Below are positions 17,938 to 27,334 of a stretch of DNA of 64,000 nt, piece by piece; position 1 is the stretch's first letter; each line of letters opens with the position of its first letter. Both the position numbers and the translations under genes were made by a program. Under the pieces are notes generated by a model that had not been told where the DNA came from, did no database searches, and was given only the letters and a program-made list of their open reading frames with translations. The stretch is from Streptomyces camelliae (lineage in GTDB: Bacteria > Actinomycetota > Actinomycetes > Streptomycetales > Streptomycetaceae): the NCBI RefSeq assembly GCF_027625935.1, contig NZ_CP115300.1, forward strand, positions 1,302,001-1,366,000, in the 5' to 3' direction.

Positions 17938-20766
17938 ATGAGCGGAGTTCCGGGTCAATCCGGGCAGGATGTGTCTGACGCGTCCCTGAGGGTTCACCGA
18001 CCCGGTCGGCCACGCAGGGCGAGACAGCCGCGGCGGCCGGGTTCACTGCTGAGTCTGCGCAGCCTCGCGGGCCAGGTCTTCGTGCTCCAGCTGGCGGTGG
18101 TGATGCTGCTCGTCGCCGCCGCCCTCGTGGCGCTCGTCGTACAGGCCCGACGCGACGTGATGACGGACGCCAGCCACCGGACGCTCACCGTGGCGCAGAC
18201 GTTCGCGAACTCCCCGGGGATCGTGTCGGCACTGAACAGTGCGAACCCGACGGCGGCGCTGCAGCCGCACGTCGAGGCGACCCGGACGGCCACAGGCGTC
18301 GACGCCGTCATCGTGTACGGGCTGAACGGGATCACCCTCGCGCACAGCGACCCGCGTCAGGTCGGGAAACGCGTCATCGGGCCCTACGCGGCGGCGGCGA
18401 CCGGCACGCCGTTCACGAGTACGTTCAGGGGCTCGCTGGGGCTCTCCGTGATCTCGGCGGTGCCCGTCAGGGGTCCCGGCGGTTCGGTCATCGCCATCGT
18501 CTCCGTGCCCGTCAGGGTCGAGAGGGTGCGGCACCGGGTGAACCATCAGCTGCCGGTGCTCCTCGGCGGCGCCGCCACGGCCCTGGTCGTCGCCGCGGGC
18601 GGTTCGGGCCTGGTGAGCCGGCGGTTGCGGCGGCAGACCCACGGCCTGGGGCCGACCGAGATGACCCGGATGTACGAGCACCACGACGCGGTGCTGCACG
18701 CGGTGCGGGAAGGAGTGCTGATCGTCGGCGGTGACGGCCGGCTGCTGCTCGCCAACGACGAGGCACGACGGCTTCTGGACCTGCCGGCGGACGCGGAGCG
18801 GCGGCACGTCACCGATCTGGGGCTGGACGAGGACCTCGCCGGGCTGTTGGCCGGCGACCGCCCCGCCACCGACGAGGTGTACCTGGCGGCCGACCGGCTG
18901 CTCGCGGTCAGCAAGCGGCTCACCGCACCGCACGGACCGGACGGCAGCGTGGTCACGCTCCGGGACACCACCGAGCTGCGTGCCGTGTCCGGCCGGGCGG
19001 AGCAGGCGCGTGAACGGTTGCAGTCGCTCTACGACGCCGGACTGCGGATCGGCACCACGCTCGATGTGAAGCGCACGGCCGAGGAACTGGCCGAGGTGGC
19101 GGTGACCCGGTTCGCCGACGTCGTCACGGTCGATCTGCTGGACCCGGTCCTGCGTGGCGAGGAGAGTTCGGGGGGCGCCGGGATCACCGAGCTGCGCCGC
19201 AGCGCCGTCGCCGGTATCGACGCAGGTCCTCCCTTCCACCCCGTCGGCGAGCTGATCCGGCTCGTCCCGGCCGACCCCGTCTCCACCGCGCTGGCCGAGG
19301 GCCGCCCGGTCCTGATCAGGGACCTGTCCGCCTCCGACGCCTGGCGGGCCCAGCAGCCGGACAGTGCCGGGCGGATCTTCGATCACGGCATCGGCTCCAT
19401 GCTCGCGGTGCCCCTCCGCGCCCGCGGCGTGATGCTGGGCGCGGTGGTCTTCCGGCGCGCGGAGGGCTCCCCTGCGTTCGAGGACGAGGACGTGACCTTC
19501 GCCGAGGAGCTGGCCGCCCGGGCAGCGGTGTGCATCGACAATGCGAGCCGCTACACCCGCGAACACGCCATGGCCGTCACCCTGCAGCACAGCCTGCTGC
19601 CCCGCGCGCTGCCCGAGCAGTCCGCCCTCGACGTCGCCTACCGCTATCTGCCGGCTCAGGCCGGGGTGGGCGGGGACTGGTTCGATGTCATCCCGCTGTC
19701 CGGTACCCGGGTGGCGCTGGTCGTGGGCGATGTCGTCGGCCACGGTCTGCACGCCGCGGCGACGATGGGCCGGCTCCGCACCGCCGTGCACAACTTCGCC
19801 GCCCTGGACATGCCCGTCGAGGAGCTGCTGGGCCGGCTGGACGAGCTGGTGGCGCAGATCGACGCCGAGGAGGTCACGGCAGCGGAGCACGAGCAGGGGG
19901 TGATCACCGGAGCGACCTGCCAGTACGCCGTCTACGACCCCACTTCCGGGCGGCTGGCCATCGCCACCGCCGGCCACCCGGGACCGGCGGTCGTCCGGCC
20001 CGACGGGACCGTCGACTTCCCTCAGCTGCCCGTCTCCCCGCCGCTGGGACTCGGAGCCGGCCTGCCGGTCGAGACCGCCGAGCTCACCGTGCCCGAGGAC
20101 GCCCGGCTGGTGCTGTACACCGACGGGCTGATCGAGGACCGCACCCGGGACCTGGACGCCGGCCTGCAGGCCCTGCGCGACGCTCTGACAGGGCCCGGTC
20201 GCACACCGGAGGCCACCTGCGCGGCGGTGATGGAGGCCATGCTGTCCGACCGGCCCCGGGATGACATCGCACTGCTGGTGGCCCGCACGCGCCGTCTCGG
20301 ACCGGATCAGGTCGCCGAGTGGGAGGTGCCCCGTGACCCGGCTGCGGTGGCCCCCGTGCGCACCGCCTGCGCCCGTCGGCTGGCCGAGTGGGGGCTGGAG
20401 CGGATCGGTTTCACCGCCGAACTCATCCTCAGCGAGCTGATCACCAACGCCATTCGCTACGGAGCCGAGCCCATCGCCGTGCGGCTGCTGCGCACGGAGC
20501 CGGTCGGCAGCCCCGATGCGGGCAGCCTGATCTTCGAGGTCGCCGACGGCAGCAGCACCTCGCCCCGGCTGCGCCGGGCGAAGGTCACCGACGAAGGCGG
20601 CCGCGGTCTCTTCCTGGTCGCCCGTTTCGCCGAACGCTGGGGGACCCGCTACACGGCCACCGGCAAGGTCATCTGGGCGGAACACTCCCTGCGCCCCGAC
20701 GCCACGCCCGAGGGGGAAGGACTCGACGAGCTCCTGCTCGACCAATGGGACGACACCGCGCTGTGA
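17938..20766 (+). CDS. Membrane sensor phosphatase: extracellular sensor-PAS-GAF-SpoIIE (PP2C)-HATPase
   Basis: A 942-residue multidomain regulator. There are two membrane segments (about 44-70 and 203-222) flanking an extracellular region that looks like a Cache/PAS-type sensor. A cytoplasmic PAS (about 240-345), a GAF (about 365-540) and a SpoIIE/PP2C phosphatase follow. The phosphatase has metal-site motifs GGDWFDV, GDVVGHG, YTDGLIED and RDDIALLV. The C-terminus is an anti-sigma-type HATPase with ELILSELITNAIRYG and DEGGRGLFLV. Such proteins in streptomycetes dephosphorylate anti-anti-sigma factors (STAS), and the HATPase may act as an anti-sigma kinase. AAGGGG lies just before the ATG. 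No STAS partner is adjacent. Next is an orphan binding lipoprotein, then a second, convergent phosphatase. Confidence 0.93.
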   Translation: MSGVPGQSGQDVSDASLRVHRPGRPRRARQPRRPGSLLSLRSLAGQVFVLQLAVVMLLVAAALVALVVQARRDVMTDASHRTLTVAQTFANSPGIVSALNSANPTAALQPHVEATRTATGVDAVIVYGLNGITLAHSDPRQVGKRVIGPYAAAATGTPFTSTFRGSLGLSVISAVPVRGPGGSVIAIVSVPVRVERVRHRVNHQLPVLLGGAATALVVAAGGSGLVSRRLRRQTHGLGPTEMTRMYEHHDAVLHAVREGVLIVGGDGRLLLANDEARRLLDLPADAERRHVTDLGLDEDLAGLLAGDRPATDEVYLAADRLLAVSKRLTAPHGPDGSVVTLRDTTELRAVSGRAEQARERLQSLYDAGLRIGTTLDVKRTAEELAEVAVTRFADVVTVDLLDPVLRGEESSGGAGITELRRSAVAGIDAGPPFHPVGELIRLVPADPVSTALAEGRPVLIRDLSASDAWRAQQPDSAGRIFDHGIGSMLAVPLRARGVMLGAVVFRRAEGSPAFEDEDVTFAEELAARAAVCIDNASRYTREHAMAVTLQHSLLPRALPEQSALDVAYRYLPAQAGVGGDWFDVIPLSGTRVALVVGDVVGHGLHAAATMGRLRTAVHNFAALDMPVEELLGRLDELVAQIDAEEVTAAEHEQGVITGATCQYAVYDPTSGRLAIATAGHPGPAVVRPDGTVDFPQLPVSPPLGLGAGLPVETAELTVPEDARLVLYTDGLIEDRTRDLDAGLQALRDALTGPGRTPEATCAAVMEAMLSDRPRDDIALLVARTRRLGPDQVAEWEVPRDPAAVAPVRTACARRLAEWGLERIGFTAELILSELITNAIRYGAEPIAVRLLRTEPVGSPDAGSLIFEVADGSSTSPRLRRAKVTDEGGRGLFLVARFAERWGTRYTATGKVIWAEHSLRPDATPEGEGLDELLLDQWDDTAL

Positions 20767-21006
20767 GGTGAGCCGGTACGTCCGTACGGAGAAGCCGGGT
20801 GCCGGGGGAAGACGGTGATCTCGGGCCTCCCGGGCGGCATTCCGCCGTCGAGGCGGCCGGGTACGCTGGCCTCGATGACCACTTCGCCGGCGCCGTGGAG
20901 CCGAAAAAGCCGGGACGCACAGCGGCAGGCCCGCCGCTGCGGCCCCGGTGGCACCGCCGGCAGCCGGCCGAGGTGACCACCTCATCCCCCACGTCCGGGA
21001 GCAGCC

Positions 21007-22146
21007 GTGACCACACCGTGTGCCCGAGCAGCGGCGGTCTTCGGCTGTTTCGCTCTCGTGGCACTGGGCCTGAGCGCCTGCGAGAACACACCGACCGCCG
21101 GCCACGCCAAGCCGTCGGCCGCCACGTCCGCCGAGAGCATGGGCGGCATGCGCGCACTGGTCACCGCAGCGAAACAGGAGGGCACGCTCAGAGCGATCGC
21201 GCTGCCGCGTGACTGGGCCGGCTACGGCAGCCTGATCAACGGCTTCGAGAAGAAGTACGGGATCAAGGTCACCGTCGAGCAGCCGCTGGGCCACAGCGAG
21301 GACGAGATCGACGCCCTGAGCAAGAGGGGGAACCGGCCGACAGCACCCGACGTGATCGACGTGGGCGACACGTTCGCACGGAAAGCAGCGGCGAAGAATC
21401 TTCTCGCGCCGTACAAGGTGGCCGCTTACGCTTCGATCCCCGGAAATCAGAAGGACTCGAAGGCCCGCTGGGCCAACAACTACGGGGGCTACATCTCCAT
21501 CGGCTGCGACGCCAACAGGGTCAAACCCTGTCCGCAGACCTTCGCCGATCTGCTGAAGCCACGGTACAAGGGCCAGGTCGCACTCGAAGGCGATCCGCGG
21601 CGGTCGGCCACCGCCTTCGCCAGTGTCTACGCGGCCGCGCTGGCGAACAACGGGTCGTTCGACGACGTCCAGCCGGGTCTCGGCTTCTTCACCGAACTCA
21701 AGCATCGCGGCAACTTCAACCCGCTCGCTTCCACCTCGGCGACGGTCGCGAGCGGCCGGACCCCGATCAGCATCAACTGGGACTACATCAACCTCGACTA
21801 CGCCGACCAGCTCCGCGACAAGGGCGTGAACTGGCAGGTCGCGATCCCCTTCGACGGCAGCTTCGCCCAGTATTTCGCGCTGGCGATCAACAAGCACGCC
21901 CCGCACCCGGCGGCTGCCCGCCTGTGGCACGAGTACCTCTTCAGCCCGGAGGGCCAGAACCTCCGGCTGCGCGCCTATGCCCGCCCGGTGCTCATGGACG
22001 CCATGCGGCGGGACGGCACCCTCGACGAGGCCGCCGCCGCACGACTGCCGACGGTCGAGGGAACGCCGCAGTTCCCGACGGACGCGCAACTGGAGAAGGC
22101 GAGGCGGACGGTCACCCAGGGCTGGGCGAAGGCCGTCTCCGGCTAG
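21007..22146 (+). CDS. Orphan ABC-type substrate-binding lipoprotein
   Basis: A 379-residue extracellular solute-binding protein of the family 1/PotD-like class. A lipoprotein signal peptide ends at LSAC, with the lipidated Cys at residue 25. The mature protein has the periplasmic-binding layout: LRAIALPRDWAGYGSLINGFEKKYGIKV near the start, PDVIDVGDTFA, and the hinge segment with GGYISIGCDANR. No permease or ATPase gene lies beside it. It starts at GTG 21007 with GGGAG five bases upstream. It sits 240 bp after the sensor phosphatase on the same strand and ends with a hairpin shared with the convergent second phosphatase. It may present a ligand to the sensor, serve a distant transporter, or be the leftover of an uptake operon. 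Confidence 0.9.
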   Translation: MTTPCARAAAVFGCFALVALGLSACENTPTAGHAKPSAATSAESMGGMRALVTAAKQEGTLRAIALPRDWAGYGSLINGFEKKYGIKVTVEQPLGHSEDEIDALSKRGNRPTAPDVIDVGDTFARKAAAKNLLAPYKVAAYASIPGNQKDSKARWANNYGGYISIGCDANRVKPCPQTFADLLKPRYKGQVALEGDPRRSATAFASVYAAALANNGSFDDVQPGLGFFTELKHRGNFNPLASTSATVASGRTPISINWDYINLDYADQLRDKGVNWQVAIPFDGSFAQYFALAINKHAPHPAAARLWHEYLFSPEGQNLRLRAYARPVLMDAMRRDGTLDEAAAARLPTVEGTPQFPTDAQLEKARRTVTQGWAKAVSG

Positions 22147-22162
22147 CCGGCCGATGTGGACC

Positions 22163-22183
22163 CGCTCGGCTTCGAGCCGGGCG
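22163..22183. terminator. Bidirectional hairpin between convergent genes
   Basis: A stem of about 9 bp (core CTCGGCT/AGCCGGG with one G-U pair) with a TCG loop, in the 62-bp space between the lipoprotein and phosphatase stop codons. Confidence 0.6.
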
Positions 22184-22208
22184 AGGCCGCCTCCGCACAC
22201 ATGGTGGC

Positions 22209-24278
22209 TCAGGACCGGGCTCGGGCGATGAGCAGTGCCACGTCGTCCTCACCACCGGGCGAGCGCAGAATCTCCAGGAGGCGGTCGCACGTGCCCTCCA
22301 GGTCGTCGCCATGTGTCGCGGTGAGGGTGTCGAGGAGGGTGTCGAGGCGGGCGTCGATGGGTTCGCTTCGGGTTTCGACCAGGCCATCGGTGTAGAGGAC
22401 CAGCTCGTCGCCGGGGCGGAAGGTGATCGTGGCGGCCTCGAAGGGCACCCCGCCGACGCCCAGCGGTGCGCCGGGGGGAAGGTCCAGAAGCTGTGCCGCG
22501 TGGCCGCTGCGCATCAGGGCCGGGGGCAGGTGGCCGGCCAGGCAGATCTCGCACTGGTCCCGGTGAGGGTCGTAGACGCAGTAGATGCAGGTGGTGATGG
22601 TCTGCTCGACACCTTCGGTCAGGTGATCCAGGTGATGAAGGGCCTCGGCGGGGGCGAGGGCGAGTTCGGCGAAGGCACGGGTGGCGCTGCGGAGCTGCCC
22701 CATGGTGGCGGCGGCATCGATGCCGCTGCCCATGACGTCTCCGACGACCAGGGCGGTTCTGTCACCTTGGAGAGGGATGGCGTCGTACCAGTCGCCGCCG
22801 ATCTCGCTCGCGGAGCCGGCGGGCTGGTAGCGGCAGGCGACCTCCAGGCCGGGCAGGTGCGACGGGCGCTCGGGCAGCAGACTGCGCTGGAGGATGAGGG
22901 CCGCATGGCGCTGGGCCTGGTATCCGCGGGCGTTGTCGATGCAGACCGCGGCTCGGGCGGCCAACTCCCGGGCGAGAAGCGCATCGTCGTCGTCGAAAGG
23001 CGCGGGGTTCCGGGTGCGTATGAGGTCGAGGGCGCCAAGGACTTCGCCCCGGGCGAGGAGCGGTACGGCCAGGTAGGAGTGAACGCCGGCCGCCGCGAGG
23101 AGGGAGGCGGCCTCGCCGTGCCGGGCGATGCGCTCCAGATCCTGACGGGAGGTGTGTGGCACCAGTACCGGTCGGCGGGTGCGCACGCACTGGGTGATCA
23201 GGCGGTCGCTGTCGTAGGGGGCGAGCTCCCCCGGCGGGTCGGCCGCGCGGACCGCCTCGGTGGAGTGGGCCGCGCTGACCGCGAGGGCGCGGAAGAGGGC
23301 GGGTCCCTCGTGCGGGTCGGTCCGGCCGTCGAGAGCGCTGTCGAGTACGTCCACGGCCGCCACATCGGCCAGGACCGGTACGACGACGTCGGCAAGCTCG
23401 CGCGCCGTCGTTTCCAGATCGAGGGTGGTGCCCACGCAGGCGGAAGCTCTGGCGATCAGTGCCAGCCGTTGCCGGGCCTGTGCCGCTTCGGCAGCGGCTC
23501 GATGACGCTCGGTGACGTCGATGACGGAGTAGGCCAGGCCCAGCACCCGCCCACCGGAATCCTCCAGCCGGTAGTACGAGACGGACCAGGCGTGCTCGTG
23601 GTCCGGATCGGCGGGGGGACGACAGACGATGTGCCGGTCCACGACCGGCTCGCCCGTCTCCAGGACACGGCGCAGACGTGCCTCGGGGTCCGTGTCCAGG
23701 AAGGTCAGGACCTCGCCGACCGGCCGCCCCAGACGCTCGGCGGCGGACTGACCGGTGAGGCGTTCGAGAGCAGGGTTCACGGCCAGGTACCGCAGGTCCG
23801 GGTCCAGAATGGCCAGCCCGACCGGGGACTGGGACACCAGACACATGGCCAGGGCGGCATCTCGCTCGACCCGCTCCACAGCGGCCTGGTCCGCGGCAAG
23901 GCCCAGGGCGTAGACGTCACCCAGGTCGTCCAGCAGCCGCATGTTGCGGAACTCCACCAGGCGGGTGCTGCCGTCCTTGTGCCGGATCGGGAACACCCCT
24001 GCCCAGTCGGTGCCGGATTCCATGACCTCGGCGAACAGCTTGATCACCGCGTCCCGGTGCTCCTCGTGGACCGTCAGCCGAGCCGCGTGCCGACCCAGCG
24101 CTTCCGTCGCGGTGTAGCCGAACAGTTCCTCGGCCTTCGGGCTCCAGAAGACCACCTGCCCCTGCGCATTCAGCACCACCGCGGCGACGCTGAGCAGATC
24201 GAGCAGGCCACTGGGCGGCGCGGCGGGACCCGCCACCGACCGGTCGCCGCCTGCTCGGGAGGAGTCCGTCGTGCCCAT
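22209..24278 (-). CDS. Cytoplasmic PAS-PAS-GAF-SpoIIE phosphatase
   Basis: A 689-residue soluble sensor phosphatase. It has two PAS domains (about 25-135, with VVFWSPKAEELFGYTATEAL, and about 145-265), a GAF (about 285-440) and a C-terminal PP2C/SpoIIE domain with GGDWYDAIPL, GDVMGSGID, YTDGLVET and EDDVALLI. Unlike the neighbouring membrane phosphatase, it has no HATPase domain and no membrane segment. The domain order is common among streptomycete regulators of the STAS/anti-sigma type, and PAS or GAF could bind haem, flavin or a nucleotide. GAGG directly precedes the ATG. It converges on the lipoprotein gene. Confidence 0.92.
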   Translation of the reverse strand: MGTTDSSRAGGDRSVAGPAAPPSGLLDLLSVAAVVLNAQGQVVFWSPKAEELFGYTATEALGRHAARLTVHEEHRDAVIKLFAEVMESGTDWAGVFPIRHKDGSTRLVEFRNMRLLDDLGDVYALGLAADQAAVERVERDAALAMCLVSQSPVGLAILDPDLRYLAVNPALERLTGQSAAERLGRPVGEVLTFLDTDPEARLRRVLETGEPVVDRHIVCRPPADPDHEHAWSVSYYRLEDSGGRVLGLAYSVIDVTERHRAAAEAAQARQRLALIARASACVGTTLDLETTARELADVVVPVLADVAAVDVLDSALDGRTDPHEGPALFRALAVSAAHSTEAVRAADPPGELAPYDSDRLITQCVRTRRPVLVPHTSRQDLERIARHGEAASLLAAAGVHSYLAVPLLARGEVLGALDLIRTRNPAPFDDDDALLARELAARAAVCIDNARGYQAQRHAALILQRSLLPERPSHLPGLEVACRYQPAGSASEIGGDWYDAIPLQGDRTALVVGDVMGSGIDAAATMGQLRSATRAFAELALAPAEALHHLDHLTEGVEQTITTCIYCVYDPHRDQCEICLAGHLPPALMRSGHAAQLLDLPPGAPLGVGGVPFEAATITFRPGDELVLYTDGLVETRSEPIDARLDTLLDTLTATHGDDLEGTCDRLLEILRSPGGEDDVALLIARARS

Positions 24279-24381
24279 ACCTCATTTTCCCTCCCGCTCG
24301 GCGCCTCGGCTCTCGCCGTACCGGCGGGTTGTTCTGCCTTCGTCCATGGTCGGCCCAGAACCCGCCCCTATGCCTGAGTAC

Positions 24382-25240
24382 TCAGACAGCTCGGCAGAGG
24401 CGGGCCGCGTCCAGCATCGCCGCGTGGACATTCCTGCTCGCCACCGCGTCGCCGATGCGGAACAGCTGGAACGAACCGTCCTCGTTGCTCACCAGTGTCT
24501 GGGGCTTGCGGGCCAGGAGGCTCGTCACATCGACGGCGCCGAGGTCGGTCGAGGAGTCCAGCAGCTCGTCATTGAGCTCCTGGACCGGATCGGTACCCGT
24601 CTCGGCCACGACGGCATCGAAGGCGCGGCGCTCACGGAACCGGAGCCGTCCACACCGAGTTCCACTTCCAGGCCCTCCCCAGTCCTGGCGACCCCGTGGA
24701 GCCGTCGAAGGACTGTCACCGCGACACCGTTCTCCGCGAGCGCATTGAAGTAACCGGACGCCGTGAGCGAGCCGACGTCGGGTGAGAGCGTTCGCTCGGC
24801 TGTGGCGATCTCGACCGTGGCGCCTCCTCGGGCGAGGGCCTCGACCGCGTCGAGTGCCTGGTTGCCGCCGTGGTCGTCGTGGACCAGCACATGCCCGCGC
24901 AGTCTTCGCGTCCCCGCGAGGACGTCCCAGGTGTCGTCGACAAGGCCGGCCCCGGGAATGCGGGGTGCCGCGGGCGTGCCGCCGGTCGCGACGATCACGA
25001 CGTCCCACGGCAGTTCGAGAAGCATCGGGCCGGTGACGTAGGTGTTCAGCGAGATCGGAACGCCCAGGCGGGCGAGCTCGTCGGTGCGCCAGTCGATGAT
25101 TCCTCGGAGGTCACGGCGGCGCGGGGCGAGCGAGGCGAGCAGCAGTTGTCCGCCCACCTTGTCGGCGGCCTCGAAGAGGTTGCACGTCGTGGCCGCGTTC
25201 GGCGAGGACCCGGACCGCTTCCAGGCCCGCGGGTCCGGCC
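24382..25240 (-). pseudogene. Remnant of an FAD/NADH:flavin oxidoreductase (dimethylamine/N-methylproline dehydrogenase type)
   Basis: Only the C-terminal dinucleotide-binding half is left, in three frames. The first piece reads AGPAGLEAVRVLAERGHDVQ, the FAD-binding Rossmann start. One extra C near 25175 then shifts the frame to GGQLLLASLAP and on through VVIVATGGTPAAPRIPG. A second shift near 24650 leads to RRAFDAVVAETGTDP and the end LFRIGDAVASRNVHAAMLDA. The roughly 400-residue TIM barrel that should come first is gone. At about 25240 the sequence switches directly to a LacI remnant on the other strand. The pieces align by eye with the trimethylamine-dehydrogenase-like family. It cannot make a working enzyme. 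Confidence 0.85.
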
Positions 25241-25531
25241 GAGTTCACCGCGGTTTTCGCCGGCACCGGCATGGTGGCCCTCGGCGCGCCGGCGGCCCTG
25301 CGTGAAGCCGGCCTCGACGTCCCGGGCGAGGTCTCGGTCGTCGGCTTCGACGACGTTCCCTTCGCCGTCGAGCTGACCCCGGCGTTGACCACCGTCCGCG
25401 TTCCGTACGAGGAACTGGGCAGAACGGCGGTACGTCTTGCGCTGGAGCGCGAGGAGCGTGTCTCCGGTGACGACCATGTCGTGCCGAGCACCCAACTGGT
25501 CATTCGGCAGTCGGTGCGCTCTCCACGCTGA
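25241..25531 (+). pseudogene. 3' remnant of a LacI-family regulator gene
   Basis: An open stretch encoding the last 96 or so residues of a LacI/GalR regulator: FTAVFAGTGMVALGAPAALR, then DVPGEVSVVGFDDVPFAVEL and LTTVRVPYEELGRTAVRLAL. These are the effector-domain landmarks near the end of the family. The DNA-binding helix-turn-helix and about 230 residues are missing. The ATG at 25271 is internal to the old gene. It is fused back to back with the oxidoreductase remnant, and both are cut at their 5' ends at the same point, so one deletion probably removed the divergent promoter region. Confidence 0.85.
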
Positions 25532-25582
25532 GGTCGGCGTCGAGTCGGACGAGCGAATGGCTCTGGCCGCTCGGTGATCCGC

Positions 25583-26740
25583 TCATCGGCGGCGGTGGGC
25601 GAGGGCTGCCACCGCGCCCGCCCCGACGACGGCCGCGAGTGCTCCGAAGCCGTAGGTCAGAGTGGTGAGGGAGGCGACGCCGGCGACCAGCAACGGGCCG
25701 CCGGCGTCGCCGAGTTCGCGGCCGAGTTCGGCGGCGCCCATGGTCTGGCCGAGGCGTTCCACGGGGGTGCTCGCGGCCAGTGCGGCGAAGCCGAGCGGGG
25801 TGATCAGGCCCGTACCGATACCGGTGAGAGCGGCCGCGATCAGGATCCCGGTCAGGCCCGGCAGCATCGCGCAGGCCAGGCCCACCGCCGTGAGCAGCAG
25901 GCCTGCGGCCAGACCGGTCCGGGTGGTCAGCCGGCCGTCGTCCAGGGCGCGTCCGGCACGCGGCTGGACGACGGCCGCGCAGCCTGCGAGCACCGACACC
26001 GCCGCGCCGGTCGCGACCGTGCCCAGCCCGGCGGCGCGGCCGGAGACCGGCAGGAACCCGACCCCGACCGACAGCGCGGCGGTCGCCGCCGCGAGTGCCG
26101 ACGTCGGGGCGAGGAAGGCCGGGTCGGCCAGCCGCCGGGCGAGGTCGAGCACCGTCTGCCGGGCCTTGGGCAGCGGGGGTACGACGGGGACGGCGAGCGC
26201 GGCCCAGGCGGCGACCGTGGCGCCGAGCACCGCGAGCACGGCGAACAGCAGTCGCAGTCCCCCGGCCCACACGAGAACGCCGCCGAGCAGCGGGCCGAGG
26301 GTGTAGCCGATGGACTTGTAGAAGCCGTAACTGCCGAAGGCACGGCCGTGTTCGGCGGCCGGATTGAGGCGGGTGACCAGTGCGGAGGCGGACGGCGAGA
26401 ACGCGGAGGCCGCGGCGCCCTGCCCGAGCCGGGCGGCCCAGAGCCAGCCGGGGCTGTCCGCGACGACGTACAGCGCGGACGCGACGGCGAAGGCCACGAG
26501 CCCGCCGAGCAGGACCGGGCGGGCGCCGACGCGGTCGGCAAGGGTGCCGAAGAGCGGCTTGAGCAGCACCTCCGCAGCGTCGTAGAGGGCGAGCAGCCCG
26601 CCCAGGACCAGCAGGGAGGTGACCGCGCCCTGGGCGCGACCGCCGAGGCTGGCGGCGATGCCGTGCGCGCCGAAGGCGGTGGTGAACCCGGCCGCGTACA
26701 GCGGCCACATCCGGCGGGGCGGGGCCGCCCGCCCGGTCAC
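25583..26740 (-). CDS. MFS transporter coupled to ChrB
   Basis: A 385-residue major facilitator with about twelve hydrophobic segments. The loop 2-3 motif is visible as PLFGTLADRVGARPVLLGG, with RLGQGAAASAFSPSASALVTR in the middle. GTG at 26740 overlaps the TGA of the ChrB gene (GTGA), and GGGGGAG lies just upstream, so translation is coupled. The closeness to ChrB suggests export of chromate or a related toxic oxyanion, a job usually done by ChrA. But the sequence is an ordinary drug/metabolite-type MFS, so the substrate remains an inference. It ends 51 bp from the LacI remnant. Confidence 0.9.
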   Translation of the reverse strand: MTGRAAPPRRMWPLYAAGFTTAFGAHGIAASLGGRAQGAVTSLLVLGGLLALYDAAEVLLKPLFGTLADRVGARPVLLGGLVAFAVASALYVVADSPGWLWAARLGQGAAASAFSPSASALVTRLNPAAEHGRAFGSYGFYKSIGYTLGPLLGGVLVWAGGLRLLFAVLAVLGATVAAWAALAVPVVPPLPKARQTVLDLARRLADPAFLAPTSALAAATAALSVGVGFLPVSGRAAGLGTVATGAAVSVLAGCAAVVQPRAGRALDDGRLTTRTGLAAGLLLTAVGLACAMLPGLTGILIAAALTGIGTGLITPLGFAALAASTPVERLGQTMGAAELGRELGDAGGPLLVAGVASLTTLTYGFGALAAVVGAGAVAALAHRRR

Positions 26741-27327
26741 CGCTCCCCCTCGGGGTTCTGGTGCAGCGCGGCGAAGACGCGCTCGGCGTAGTCCTCGCAG
26801 GCCGCGGCGCACTCCTTGAGCCGCCGGCCGGCCTCGGCCGCCTCCGGGGCGCCGAACACGTCCCGCGCGGTCAGGTCGCGGTGCCGGCGCCGCAGCCGCT
26901 CCAGCGACTGTTCCTCTTCCTCCAGCTCGGCCAGGGTGAACGTGCCGATGCGGATCTCCTTGGTCAGTTCCTCCTCGAACGTGCCGCAGTCGGCGAGGAA
27001 CTCCGTCCAGTCCGCGGTCCGGGCGGCCGTGAACAGCGCCCGGAGGCGGGCCGCGTCCTCGGCGCCGCGCCCGGCGGCGTTCAGGGTCACGGTCTGCCCG
27101 CCGGCCCGCTCGGTGAGCGCGAGGGCGCGGGCGACACCGTCCGCGAAGACCGGCACGTCGGGTACGGCCCAGACTCCCTGGCCCAGCGAGAGTGCACCCG
27201 CATTGCGCAGCTCCCGCCAGACCGCGACCCGGTGCCTGCTCGGCCCGGCCGGCAGTCTGATCACGAGGACGAGCCAGCGGCTCTCCCGCTCTTCCGTCGG
27301 CAGGGGTTTCGACACAGGCTTCGGCAC
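26737..27327 (-). CDS. chrB: ChrB N-terminal-domain chromate resistance protein
   Basis: A 196-residue protein matching the N-terminal domain of ChrB, a chromate-responsive regulator or accessory protein. It starts with WLVLVIRLPAGPSRHRVAVWRELRNAGALSLGQGVWAVPD, a hallmark of the family. A charged helical half follows (LEEEEQSLERLRRRHRDL), ending with a Cys-containing helix (LKECAAACEDYAERVF). The C-terminal rhodanese-like part of long ChrB proteins is absent. The GTG start has no ribosome site. A TACATT box ends seven bases before it, so the mRNA is probably leaderless. A dyad covers that box, and since ChrB can be an autoregulator, it may bind there. The downstream MFS gene is translationally coupled. 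Confidence 0.88.
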   Translation of the reverse strand: MPKPVSKPLPTEERESRWLVLVIRLPAGPSRHRVAVWRELRNAGALSLGQGVWAVPDVPVFADGVARALALTERAGGQTVTLNAAGRGAEDAARLRALFTAARTADWTEFLADCGTFEEELTKEIRIGTFTLAELEEEEQSLERLRRRHRDLTARDVFGAPEAAEAGRRLKECAAACEDYAERVFAALHQNPEGER

Positions 27328-27334
27328 ACGAGGG

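Noticed and set aside
18043..22200. Very long open frame on the minus strand opposite the sensor phosphatase and lipoprotein genes
   Set aside because: It is antisense to two well-supported genes, and its product is a low-complexity Arg/Gly/Pro/Gln mixture with no family pattern; long antisense frames are expected at this GC content.
25271..25531. Intact small regulator starting at ATG 25271
   Set aside because: The conserved LacI effector-domain sequence continues in frame upstream of this ATG to the junction, so it is a truncated gene, not a small one.
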